Assembly (NCBI RefSeq): GCF_963082655.1
Contig: NC_081552.1
Coordinates: 189,794,075-189,858,074, forward strand
Length of the DNA: 64,000 nucleotides
From: Stomoxys calcitrans
Lineage: Eukaryota; Arthropoda; Insecta; Diptera; Muscidae
Reading direction: 5' to 3'
In this document: piece after piece, positions 32,997-43,194 of the stretch
Layout: each line of letters begins with the position of its first letter
How positions within the stretch are numbered: the stretch's first letter is position 1
Notes under the pieces: generated by a model
What the model saw: only the letters and a program-made list of their open reading frames with translations
Databases searched by the model: none
Told to the model about the DNA's origin: nothing
Position numbers and translations under genes: made by a program

Positions 32997-33797
32997 TTGG
33001 TTATCACATTATATCCTAGCCATTCTACCATTTCTTAAATTGCAAGAATTTCCGCTTGATACAGACTACAGCGGTCGGGTAACCTCCTCGATATGACCAT
33101 TCCAAGTTCCTCAAAGTACACGCCAAAGCCCACCTGGTCGTCTACAGGGTGGCTGATGAATATTGCTACAATGATGAATATTGCTACATTTTTTTTTCGG
33201 TGTATGGAATACATTTTTCTTTTATTCATGTTAAATTAAATTATTAAATTAATTATTAAATTATTATTAATTAAATTAATTAATTAATTAATTAAATTAA
33301 TTATTAAATTATTATTATTAAATAGAAAAAAAGTTATTACATTTTTTTTTGGTAGCGGCTTTCATCAGCCACCCTGTAGTTTAGAACCATCCTTATAGAA
33401 GTCTAAGTAACTTCTATTACAAGGGCTACTGTAGTTCCAATCGGTTCTATCAGGACTAGTGGTACAGTACTTTTATCAAAAAGCGGCTCAGAAAGGGTGT
33501 AATCCACACTCCCTGGACCATCGGCCATTGTATCAAGGATAACGCAGTGTCCATAGCTGCCACATCACCAAAGAGAAAACTCCCTTAGCCTCACAGCAGT
33601 GGTCGCAGCAACTTGTCTAGAGGCATTAGATGCAGCATTAAATTCAGTGCATCAGATGGTGTCGTCCTCAATGCGGCTGTGATGCAGAAACAAGCCATTC
33701 TTGAGTATTAGGTGGACATTTGAAGCTCGGTCCACCAGACCACAAAACCATAGAGCTTTAAAGGTCTGACAACTGCAGTATACATCCAGTGCATGAA
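32997..33797 (-). pseudogene. RNase H-type LINE (family A), fragment with a MITE
   Basis: On the minus strand the sequence runs from the post-RT segment (33797) into the RNase H domain. The frame near 33035-33130 has GFGVYFEELGMVI, RRLPDRCSLYQAEILAI with the conserved Glu, and a WLGYN block. The MITE at 33145-33376 splits it just before GFGVY, after the TDGS region ('gaaccatccttatagaagtc' on plus). It ends where the SINE begins. Frameshifts and indels make it non-functional. Confidence 0.82.
33145..33376. mobile_element. 232-bp TA-flanked MITE with an ATTA-repeat core
   Basis: The inverted ends are CAGGGTGGCTGATGAA (left) and its complement TTCATCAGCCACCCTG (right). TA dinucleotides lie at 33143-33144 and 33377-33378. 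The core (33233-33325) is an A/T microsatellite of ATTAATTA words. Removing the insert and one TA rejoins the LINE sequence 'ggtcgtc-ta-gtttagaac'. The TA target duplication places it with Tc1/mariner-type MITEs. Confidence 0.9.
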
Positions 33798-34195
33798 ACG
33801 AAATTTTTCTATGAAAATTTTAAATTGGCTATATCTCCTCAACTATGCATCCTAGTTGAGGACTCCACCAAAAATTTCGAAAATTTGCCGAAAATCCATC
33901 AAAAGGCGAAATTTCACTATGAAAACTTTGAATTGTCCATAGAGGGAAATGGGCCTTAATGCTTGATTTGACCAAAAATTCGAAAATCGAAATTTCACTA
34001 TGAAAACTTTGAATTGACTGTATCTCCTAAACTATGTTAAAGAGAAGTGGGCCTTAATTCGTGACTCCAACAAAAAAATTTAAAAAATTTACCGAAAATC
34101 CATCAAAAGACGAAATTTCACTATGAAAACTTAAGATTGACTGTATCTCCTTAACTATGCGTCCTAGTTGGAAATGGGTTTTAATTCGTGACTCC
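33798..34195 (+). repeat. Tandem array A, ~128-bp period
   Basis: Units begin 'cgaaatttcactatgaaaac' (33800 variant, 33908, 33980, 34108). They contain 'gactgtatctcctaaactat' and 'cgtgactccaacaaaa'. Some units carry internal deletions. Function is unknown. Confidence 0.75.
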
Positions 34196-34862
34196 AAACA
34201 AATTTTTGTGTATACTTATAATGACCTAAAAAACAGACGTTATCTACATAAGTAAGTGGTCGAGCTATGGTGTTGAAGGGGGGGATGTGTAACTCCCCCT
34301 TGTAATTTAACAAGCGAACATGTCCGATCGTCACAATATGGGTTTCACACAAAACATTTTGGGAATTTGATCTCGAATCTGCTAATGATATTTGACCCCA
34401 ACTCTCTGGGGTCAACTGGTACCCATCAAGCGAAATTTTGTCTGTATGCGTATAATGACCAAAATCACATTAGTTATCTACATAAGTTAAGGGGGAGGTA
34501 TAACTCCCCCCTACACCACCAAAAGTGGTAAAGTTGCCCGATCGCCACAATAAGAGTTTCACGTGAAACATTTTTGGAAGTGGAACTCAAATCTGCTATT
34601 AATATCTGACCCCAACTTGCAGGGGTCAACCTGTACCCATCGAGCGAAACTCTGTCTGTATCCGTTTAATAACTAAAAACTCATTGATTATCTACATAAA
34701 TAAGCGGTCAAGCTAGGGCGTTAAAGGGGGGGAGGTGTAACACCCCATTTTTACCAACAAAAGTGGACAAGTTGCCCGATTGGCACAATATGGGTTTCAC
34801 ACGATATATTTTTGGAAGTGGCACTCAAATTTGCTATAAATATCTAACCCCAACTTACTGGA
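34196..34862 (+). repeat. Tandem array B, ~215-240-bp period
   Basis: There are about three units, with shared blocks 'ttatctacataagt' (34241, 34474, 34691 approx.), 'gtcacaatatgggtttcaca' and 'ctgaccccaacttg...ggggtcaac'. The block CCCCAACTTGCAGGGGTCAA contains a short inverted repeat. The last unit is cut by a SINE at 34863. Confidence 0.75.
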
Positions 34863-35036
34863 GGGCACAGTAGCGCAGAGGTTAGAATGTCCGCCTATGA
34901 CGCTGAACGCCTGAGTTCGAATACTGGCCGGGCCATTAGAAAAAAATGTCAGCAGTGGTTTTGCCCTCCTAATGCTGGCAACATTTTCGAGGTATTTTGC
35001 CATGTAAAAACTTCTCTCCAAAGAGGTGTGGCATGT
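34863..35036 (+). mobile_element. tRNA-derived SINE (family 1), left half of a split copy
   Basis: Box A TAGCGCAGAGG is present. Box B is GAGTTCGAATA, a weakened form. The sequence runs to 'aaagaggtgtggca', where the hAT-like element begins. The right half starts at 37953. Confidence 0.88.
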
Positions 35037-35789
35037 TAGAGCTGACAAACTATCGGTATTCGCAATATTCGATATTTTTCAAAAAAATTTCGATAACTAT
35101 CGATACTATCGTTAATTTCAGTAAATTTAAAGCAAAAAAACTTTAATTTCAGTCTCAAGTTCCTAGTTTTTGCAAAATAGAACAAGAAAAGAGGAATATA
35201 GACAAGTTGACCGACGAATCGCCAAGCAAGCATCCTAGGTAAAGTTATTAGTGGGCCGTCTTCCTGAAGGAACTCAGAGGCAAATCAGACTTTACCAGGC
35301 ACAAGTTCATACATACAGCTGGTACGTCGCGATTCTGCGTTCTGCGGCGACTGGTATCACCAGGAAGATAACGTATAGAACCACATAACATCGGCCCAAA
35401 AGAGGATCAATGAGTTTGCTTGCAAAGAGTGTCCAAAACCATTGCCCTCAAGGAAAGACTTCGGTTATACGCAAGTCCACGCGAGTACATGAGTCCGCAA
35501 TGATATTTTAATGCCTTTTGCAATAGCAGATGAACCAAGACATTATGAGCCACTATCAGGATGTCTGCAAGCAGTTCAAATATGAGAAATGTTCGTCGTA
35601 TTTTCTACTCCGTCAAACTTGATAGCTCACATGCAAGAACACGAAACCCGGATTACTTTTGTGAAATATGCATAGAATTGTACATATGAGTTTGCATATT
35701 AGCGAAAGGCAATTCCAGTGCTACGTTAGAAAAGCGAAAGCGAAATTATAAAACATTATATCAGGGACTAAGTAAATTTCCCTTTTTAT

Positions 35790-36355
35790 ACACACCACCA
35801 TAGGATGGGGGTATACTAATCAAGTCATTCCGTTTGTAACACCTCGAAATATTCGTCTAAGACCCGATAAAGTATTTATATTCGTGATCGTCTCGACATT
35901 CTGTAATTTGTGTAAAGCTAGCCGCTTGAAATTTTACACATATACTTAATATTGATGTAGGATTGCAAATGGGCCATATCGGTTCTGATTTAGATATAGC
36001 TCCCATATAAACTGATCTCCCGATTTGATTCTTGAGCCCATACTAGCCTCAAGTTTTGTTCGATTTGGCTGAAATTATGTCCTTCAACTAAATTTATTTT
36101 GTATGAATTTTTTGCAGAATCCATGATCGTGGGTTTACCAGATTCTCCCCGGTCAAACTTAACACGCTTTTACTTGTTATACCCTCCACCATGGAATGGG
36201 TCCCAATCGGTCTATAACTTGATATAGCTCTAATAGCAAGGCAGTTCTTATTCAATATTCTTTGTTTGCCTTAAAAGAGATACCGCGCATAGAACTCGAC
36301 AAATGCGATTCATGGCGGAGGGTATATAAGATTCGGCCCGCGCTTACTGTTTTTA
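35790..36355 (+). repeat. Two dispersed-repeat pieces, head to tail
   Basis: The first runs from TTTTTATACACACCACCATA to GGTCAAACTTAACACGCTTT (to ~36177). The second is a short copy beginning TATACCCTCCACCATGGAAT and ending 'gagggtatataagattcggc' (to ~36350). Both lie inside the hAT-like element. Confidence 0.8.
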
Positions 36356-37825
36356 TACCCACCACCGAAGGATGGGGGTATATTCATTTTGTCATTCCGT
36401 TTGCAACACATCGAAATATCCATTTCCGACCCTATAAAGTATATATATTCTTGATCAGCGTAAAAATCTAAGACGATCTAGCCATGTCCGTCCGTCTGTC
36501 CGTCTGTCCGTCTGTCTGTTGAAATCACGCTACAGTCTTTAAAAATAGAGATATTGAGCTGAAATTTTGCACAGATTCTTTTTTTGTCCATAAGCAGGTT
36601 AAGTTCGAAGATGGGCTATATCGGACTATATCTTGATATAGCCCCCATATAGACCGATCCGCCGATTTAGGGTCTTAGGCCCATAAAAGCCTCATTTGTT
36701 ATCCGATTTTGTTGAAATTTGGGACAGTGAGTTGTCTTAGGCCCTTCGACATCCTTTGCCAATTTGGCTCAGATCGGTCCAGATTTGGATATAGCCCCCA
36801 TATAGACCGATCCTCCGATTTAGGGTCCAAGGCCCATAAAAGCCACATTTATGGTCCGATTTCGCTGAAATTTGGGACAGTGAGTTTTCTTAGGCCCTTT
36901 GCCATGTTTCTTTAATTTGGTCCAGATCGGTTCAGATTTGGATATAGCTGCCATATAGACCGATCCTCCGGTTTAGGGTCTTAGGCCCACAAAAGCCACA
37001 TTTATTATCCGATTTTGATGAAATTCGGGGCAGTGAATTGTGTAAGGCCCATCGACATCCTTCGTTAATTTGGCTCAGATCGGTCCAGATTTGGATATAG
37101 CTGCCATATAGATCGATCCTCCGATTTAGGGTCTAAGGCCCATAATAGCCACATTCATTATCCGATGTCCCCGAAATTTGGAACAGTGAGTTAAGTTAAG
37201 CCCCTTGACATACTTCTGCAATATCGCACAGATCGGTCCAGATTTGGATATAGGTGCCATATAGACCGATATCTAGGTTTTAGGTTTTGGGGCCATAAAA
37301 GACGCATTTATTGTCCGATGTCGCTAAAATTTGATACAGTGAGTTTGGTTAGGCTCTTCGACGTCCTTCTTCAATTTTGCCCAGATCGGTCTAGATTTGA
37401 ATATAGCTGCCATATAGACCGATCTCTAGATTTAAGGTTTAGGGCCCATAAAAGAGGCATTTATTGTCCGATTTCTCCGAAATTTGGGACAGTGCTTAGT
37501 GTTAGGCTCTTCGACATGTTTATGCAACTTGGCCCAAATCGGTCCAGATTTGGATATAGCTGCCATGTAGACCGATATCTCGATTTAAAGTCTTGGCCCC
37601 ATAAAAGCCGCATTTATAATCCGATTTCACTGAAATTTGACACAGTGACTTATGTTGGGCTTTTCAACATCCGTGTCGTATATAGTTCAGATCGGTATGA
37701 GGTATATGAGTATAAGGTATGAAATTTTCACCGAATTTTGATGAAAGGTGGTATACATATATACCCGAGGTGGTGGGTATCCAAAGTTCGGCCCGGCCGA
37801 ACTTAACGCCTTTTTACTTGTTTTT
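36356..37825 (+). repeat. Full-length dispersed repeat with 6-7 modules
   Basis: The head is TATACCCACCACCGAAGGAT with a (GTCC/GTCT)n stretch at 36487-36520. Modules start at 36634, 36788, 36941 and 37093, giving a 152-154-bp period. The end is GAGGTGGTGGGTATCCAAAG, then TTCGGCCCGGCCGAACTTAA. The frames at 36709-36915 and 37318-37722 are module translations. Confidence 0.9.
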
Positions 37826-37952
37826 TTTTTAATTTTGCAAATGGCGGAACCTTGTCAAAACATCGATAGAAAAAAAAAACAATCGATATGTAGCCAAAAA
37901 AAAATTAAATATCGATAGTATCAATAGTACCATCGATATTTTGACAGCGCTA

Positions 37953-38085
37953 ACGCCGTTCGGACTCGGCTATAACAAGGAAGCCTCTTATCGTTGAGCT
38001 CAAAACTTGAGTTGGACTGCACTCATTGATATGTGAGAAGAGTGTCCCTGTTCCTTAGTGGAAATTTCATGTGCAAAATTTTCAA
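37953..38085 (+). mobile_element. tRNA-derived SINE (family 1), right half of the split copy
   Basis: It resumes with ACGCCGTTCGGACTCGGCTA and continues through 'ttggactgcactcattgata' to the 'ttccttagtgg' tail. It completes the copy begun at 34863. Confidence 0.88.
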
Positions 38086-39204
38086 CTCAATCTGTAGCAT
38101 AGAGTAGTAGAATACGAGTCTCATGTCCAAAATTTTGGGCAAAGTGTAGCCAATGGGATGCAAAGCCCACAACTGGACATGTAGGCCAATAGGCCTATAT
38201 GGGACTCCAATAACAGGTCTTTGGGCGTAGAGTCGACTATTAGGTCGACTCAACCCAAAAGTAGAATGAAGATTTTTATTGATTTTTTGCGTGTAATTAA
38301 CCAATTAAAGCTTAAATTTTCCATCATGAGTTTTCTTGCCAGTCCTTTTGGCAGAACTGTTGATAAGCTCTTTACCAGCACTTTGCGTTTCCAAAATGTG
38401 CTGCTTTTTATAACAGATCCTCCACGCCCAGAGACATCATTGCGATGACAACTTTGAAACGCAATATTTAATTTATTTCTCTTTTGTGTATGGGTTTTTT
38501 CTTTGTTTCATATTTCAAATATGATAATAAATAGTCCCATCAAAGTAATTGGGTATTTATTATCCATGACAATTGGCGCGGTCCTTTAGAGCGAAAAACG
38601 TGTTTTTTTTGTTCTTGAAGGATATATAGCTGATGTATTGGTGACTGTAATTTAAACAGATTTTAATAATGATGATTTTAATGATTTCTTTGTTAACGTT
38701 GTTGTAGCTTACCATAGTAGGAAAACTTGCATATATATCGTTAAAACGGATAATCCTTTCAATATTTCATAGGCGTACAATTTGTAATAATTGGCTTATT
38801 GTGTGATATGATTTTACATTGGTGTTTAAATACAATTCATAGCAATAATAGTTTGAATAAAAAATCCAAAGATCTTGGTCTAATATTTGATTTTGGTGGA
38901 TATGGAGAAAAGAAACTTTGAGCACTTTAGGGGCTGAAGAAGTAACATAGGGAGATCGGTTTATAGCGGGGCTGTATTAGGCTATAAACCGATTCATACC
39001 ATATTCGACACGTATGTTAAAGGGCATGAGAGAAGACATTGTACAAAATTTCAGCCAAATCTGGTGCAGACCATCATTCTCGTCTGTAAAAGCTTTTAAT
39101 GCCAGCGCTATAGATCTTTTGTTTAGATTATCTATGAATTCAAAGAAGTTAGATACAACCCTAAGAGCTGGAATCGGCATCGACTTTAGTAGTCCTGTTT
39201 AACT
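38086..39204. other. Unclassified sequence with a dispersed-repeat scrap
   Basis: A minus-oriented dispersed-repeat fragment lies at about 38930-39065. An open frame at 38329-38448 (MSFLASPFGRTVDKL...) and one at 39065-39190 have plausible-looking composition but no family I recognise. Either could be a remnant of host or element coding sequence, and I do not call a gene. Confidence 0.4.
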
Positions 39205-41083
39205 TTTTTTGTTCATATTTGTTTTCAAAGTCCATCCGTATATGGTAATACCATGTGGAATAGACCCATCTACTAATGACCTATTACGGATGCTGACTGA
39301 GGAGGGATTTGATCCCGTCTGCTACGCAGACGATGTTATAATACTTCTAAGGGGTAAGGATCCGAACGAGCTATGCAGAAGGGCCGAGTGGGTCTTGCAT
39401 ATCGCCATATGACTGTGCTAGGCCCAGAAGTCTCAATGCCAACCCAGAGAAGACTGAAATATGCCTATTCACGAGAAAGACGAATGTGGGCCAACTTAAC
39501 GCACAACGTTTCCTCAACGAAACGATTTTGATATCTGACAAGGTCAAATACTTAGGGGTGATCGTGGACAGTTAACTGAATTGGAAGTGTCACAATCAGG
39601 GGGGTACTGAGAAGGCTTACAGATGTTGTGCACTATATAGACGGGGCCGTAGGTTCGAAATGGGGCCTGAATCCAAGGATAGTCCACTGGCTTTACAGGA
39701 GCGTGATTAGACCAATACTTACTTACGCCTCAGTAGTTTGGTGGACTGCTATGGCGAAACAGTGCAACATAAGGACCATATAACAGGTTCAGAAAACATG
39801 TTGTCTTGTAAATAGGCGGGGCGATGAGAACCAAGCCCACAAGGGCACTGGAGACTATTCTAGATATCCGACCCATTGACATACAGATTAAGCGTGAGGC
39901 AGCCACTGCGGCTATGAAACTTAAGGCGATGCGAGAATGGATTGAGGATGGGAGCAGCTCATACCATCGCGGTAAAATCGAGGCGACGATAGGAAACCTG
40001 GAAGAAAGGGAAGAGGTTTCCGATCGGATACCTGGAAGAAAGGGAAGAGTTCAACCTGAGTTGAACCTTGAAGTCGAGTGCGAGGCACTGCTGCCAGCGG
40101 CACAGTCTTGGATTGACGGAACCCTAGTACTGCCATCTGGAAGATCATGTGACACGGATGGATCAACGCTAGAGGACAGAGAGGGCCTGGGGGTTTACAT
40201 TGAGAACCCAGGGACTGAGATCTGTTTAAGACTGCCTGACCATAATACGGTCCTACAGGCGGAGATCCGGGTGATCACGGAATGCGTGAAGTGGTGTGAT
40301 GCTAACGCGAGGATGTCGAGTGTGAACATCTTTACCGACAGTAAAATTGCCATAATGGCTATAACAACCAGGACGGTAGGGTCACGAACAGTCTTGCAGT
40401 GTAAGAAAGAGATTAACGCCTGCTCTGAGGATGGCAAAATGCGCATCGTTTGGGTGCCGGGCCACAACGGAGTAAGGGGAAATGAAAGGTCAGACGATTT
40501 GGCGGTGAAGGCCACAGGACTGTCGTCAATAAACTTGGTTAACCCGAAGTCTTTCGTGTCAACCTAGTCCAAGTTAAGGCAGTGGGCGATGAATGTGCAT
40601 TGTGGAACAGCGAAACGGTCGGTGGGATGGCGAAAATCCTATGGGGGGGATCCAGATCGTGAAAAGACGAGGCTATTACTGAAAGGAAGCAAGAAGGAGG
40701 TCAGTATAGCTATTGGTATTAGAACGGGACACATAGGACTACGAGCTCACTTATGTTAAAACAGTGCGGCAAGTTCAGACATGCAGGGAAGATGATGAGA
40801 CATTGGAGCATTTCCTTTGTCATTGCCCGGCTTTCGCGGTTAACAGACACCGGTACTTACGTGGGGACACAATATCAGATATAAACCAACTTAGGGGAGT
40901 GATATTGAAAACAATTCAGGATTTTGTAAGTAGCACGGGATTCCTAACTTAAAATTTTCTTTTCTTCGAGGTTACTTTGTAGTTTTTAGAGCGCACAACA
41001 AGCCGATTACTGGCTTAGGTGTATGTCCATGGTGGCATAGGGCGGATTAATATCTGCACCCTCTTTTCAACCTAACCTAACTT
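39205..41083 (+). pseudogene. RNase H-type LINE (family B), RT tail, RNase H and 3' end
   Basis: It opens inside the RT with GFDPVCYADDVIILLRG (YADD near 39322-39333 intact). Frameshifted post-RT sequence follows ('aagactgaaatatgcctatt', 'caaatacttaggggtgat'). A long open frame at 39824-40567 (247 residues) covers the RNase H domain: SCDTDGS (Asp), LQAEIRVITECVKW (Glu), IFTDSKIA (Asp) and WVPGHNGVRGNERSDDLAVKA (His and Asp). A 19-bp word, CCTGGAAGAAAGGGAAGAG, is duplicated near 39998 and 40029. The C-terminal Cys/His block (QTCREDDETLEHFLCHCPA) is at 40764-40952. The 3' untranslated end finishes 'caacctaacctaactt'. It is 5'-truncated with several stops. The RNase H suggests an I/LOA/R1-type clade. 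Confidence 0.85.
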
Positions 41084-41089
41084 AATGAT

Positions 41090-42560
41090 CGACATATTTC
41101 TATGGCAGTATCAATATACTGCCCTTTCTTCTTTGATAACAGAAGCCTGTGTAAGTTGTAAATTTTGGTCAATTTAGCAGTAATAAGATTGATGTGATCC
41201 TTCCACAATAAGTTCCTTGAGAAATTTTTCCAACAATGCGAAGTTTTCCCTTGCATTCAATACTGTAATTGATAAGAGAAACTAAATTGGCATTGCAGGT
41301 TCTTAGTCTACACACATGCAATATTTCTGATTTATTTTCTGGTATTACAGCACAATGTTCGGAAACCCAGAGTTGAATCGCCACTTGCGTGGAGAATCCA
41401 GATGCAATAGCAAATCTGTTGTCTGCATAAATCCCTACATAGTCATTACCACGTATATTCTCTGTGGACTTAGCAAAAGTATTAGCATTGATAGAGAAGA
41501 GTAAAACAGATAGTGGTGAGCCTTGGGGTACTCCATTCTGAAGAGATGACAGTTCTGAAAGATGTCCATCAACTTTGACAATAATATTGCGACTAGAAAG
41601 GAATGAATGTATTAACTTGCTCTGAATGTATTAACTAACAGCTCTTTTTTGTAAACAAAATATGACACGACTCTAACGAAAGCCTTTTCAATATCTTCCG
41701 ACACCACTATGCTATGTCTTCTTGCTGAGAGATTTCGTCTGAGTACGTACTCTATTTGGTGACCAATGCTATGTACTCCGTGTTAGATGAATGCGTGCTG
41801 CTTTTCGGAAATGAAATTTCTGCAAAATTTCCATAATCTTGAGGAAAGGACTTTCTCTAGTACTTTGGATAACACTGGTAGAAGGGAAATCGGTCGGTAG
41901 CTACCAAGTGAGTTGATGGGTTTTCCTAGCTTTGGGATTTGAGACAGCAAGGCAGTTTTCCAGTCATGAGGAAAAATCCCTGTTTGAAGTATATTGGTAT
42001 AAAGGGCTGCAAGTCTTCGTTTAAACTAAAGTTGAGCTTTTTTTTTAATCATTGTATAAGTGATTCTATCATTCAACCATCACTAGTGTTGTCCCTTTAA
42101 GACTGCTTAGAATTCTGTTCAATTACACTGATTTGCTTAGATCGTTATCTGGCGAAGTGTTTGAAGAAAGAAATTGTTCCAAACGTAGTACACATGGGGT
42201 TAGCGCAGAATCAGCGATTATGGAACTCCACAATTCCGCAAAACTATTGGCAACCTCCGATGGATTTTCAATAACTCTACCATTCTCGACAGTGACTGGA
42301 AATGAGTTTAGTTTTTTCGTTCTTAATTTATTGACTCTAGACCCCAACATTCGTGTATTCAGATATGGATTGAGTGAGATTGAGAAATTGTTCCACACGA
42401 TTCTTTTTGATATTCTACATTCTCTTTTGACAGCCGCACAGGCTTTTCTATAATTTATAGCCTTTTTGCAAGGATGTGATAAAATATATTTCCCTGAAAA
42501 TATTTTCAAGTAGAATGGCCTTAAATTTTTGTTTAAACTTTTCGCAAGATGCAATATTAA
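41090..42560 (-). pseudogene. I/Jockey-type LINE, linker and RT
   Basis: On the minus strand a 143-residue frame (42554-42123) covers the endonuclease-RT linker (KKAINYRKACAAVKRECR, NRMLGSRVNKLR-like, ENPSEVANSFAELWSS). Downstream are IFPHDWKTALLSQIPK, LGSYRPISLLPVLSKVLEKV, a degraded EDIEKAF, then LQNGVPQGSPLSVLLFSI and GIYADNRFAIAS. The YxDD motif is altered to YADN at about 41414-41425, losing one catalytic Asp. Frameshifts separate the blocks and a short duplication 'gaatgtattaactt' lies near 41605-41636. No 3' end could be defined. Confidence 0.78.
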
Positions 42561-42949
42561 CCATCGAATCTATCAGGGTATACATTTTTGTTGCTTTACT
42601 TCGTATCGTATATTTTTTAAGTTATAACATTGAAATCACGGCGAACTTCGTCAGAATCCATTGATGGCAACTTAGTTTTTATGAAGACTGACATGCAACA
42701 TTGAATTTTACTTTGTCGTTAAAAACTTTTTGGGAAAATAATTGAATGCTCAAAGTGACGGAGCTCTTACAACTTACATGAACATAACTTGTGAGTAAAA
42801 GTTGGACTTTTTTCTTTTAAATACATTATTCATTTATTTCCACGAAACCACCAGCAAGGAAATTCATTGCGATGCTGATAGTAGAGGAAATATGCTGAAC
42901 ATTTGTTAAAGATGTTGCAGCGAAAGATATTCAATAGCTTGCTTAAGTT
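42561..42949. other. Unique A/T-rich sequence
   Basis: It may include more of the upstream coding part of the minus-strand LINE (frameshifted), but I cannot support it. Confidence 0.4.
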
Positions 42950-43060
42950 TGGTTAGTGGCAGTCTGAAATGAGACTCACTTGGATATTTTGGTTCACAGA
43001 GATACCGAAGAAGAACAGGAGAAGGAAGATGCCTTTTAGCTCCTACTGTTGAACCAGCCA
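42950..43060 (-). repeat. LINE-A-type 3' tail
   Basis: On the minus strand it has 'ggtatctctgtgaaccaaaa', then 'tccaagtgagtctcatttca' and 'gactgccactaacc'. This is the same layout as the LINE-A 3' end at 50.8-50.9 kb. It is a diverged tail with no coding part attached. Confidence 0.6.
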
Positions 43061-43194
43061 AAACGATTTAAAAAGTTTAAACTGATCCTCAAAGAAATTG
43101 GGACCAAAAAGGAAATTCCTTCTGCTTGCCAGTCGAGGAAATACGCACAGCAGATGTTCTATAGTTTCCTTTTATACAATTGCTAGTGTCCGAC

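Larger units (their letters stand above)
35037..37952. mobile_element. hAT-like element (2.9 kb) inside the SINE
   Basis: The ends are TAGAGCTGACAAACTATCGG on the left and its imperfect complement (TATTTTGACAGCGCTA) on the right. Subterminal ATCGATA words are abundant near both ends. These match the termini of the 338-bp MITE at 48957-49294, which has an 8-bp duplication. The left interior (35100-35790) is unclassified and I could not read a transposase in it. The rest is three dispersed-repeat copies. The flanking 8-bp duplication is unclear because the SINE sequence at the left junction is altered. Confidence 0.75.

Noticed and set aside
33233..33325. ATTA-rich tract as an origin or scaffold-attachment site
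   Set aside because: It is the core of a MITE with clear inverted ends and TA flanks.
37318..37722. 134-residue frame in a dispersed repeat (also 7143-7439)
   Set aside because: It is the ~153-bp module read through several copies, with the same word repeated every 51 residues.
42133..42453. Plus-strand 106-residue frame at 42.1-42.5 kb
   Set aside because: The minus strand here encodes the LINE linker and RT, which explains the open frame.
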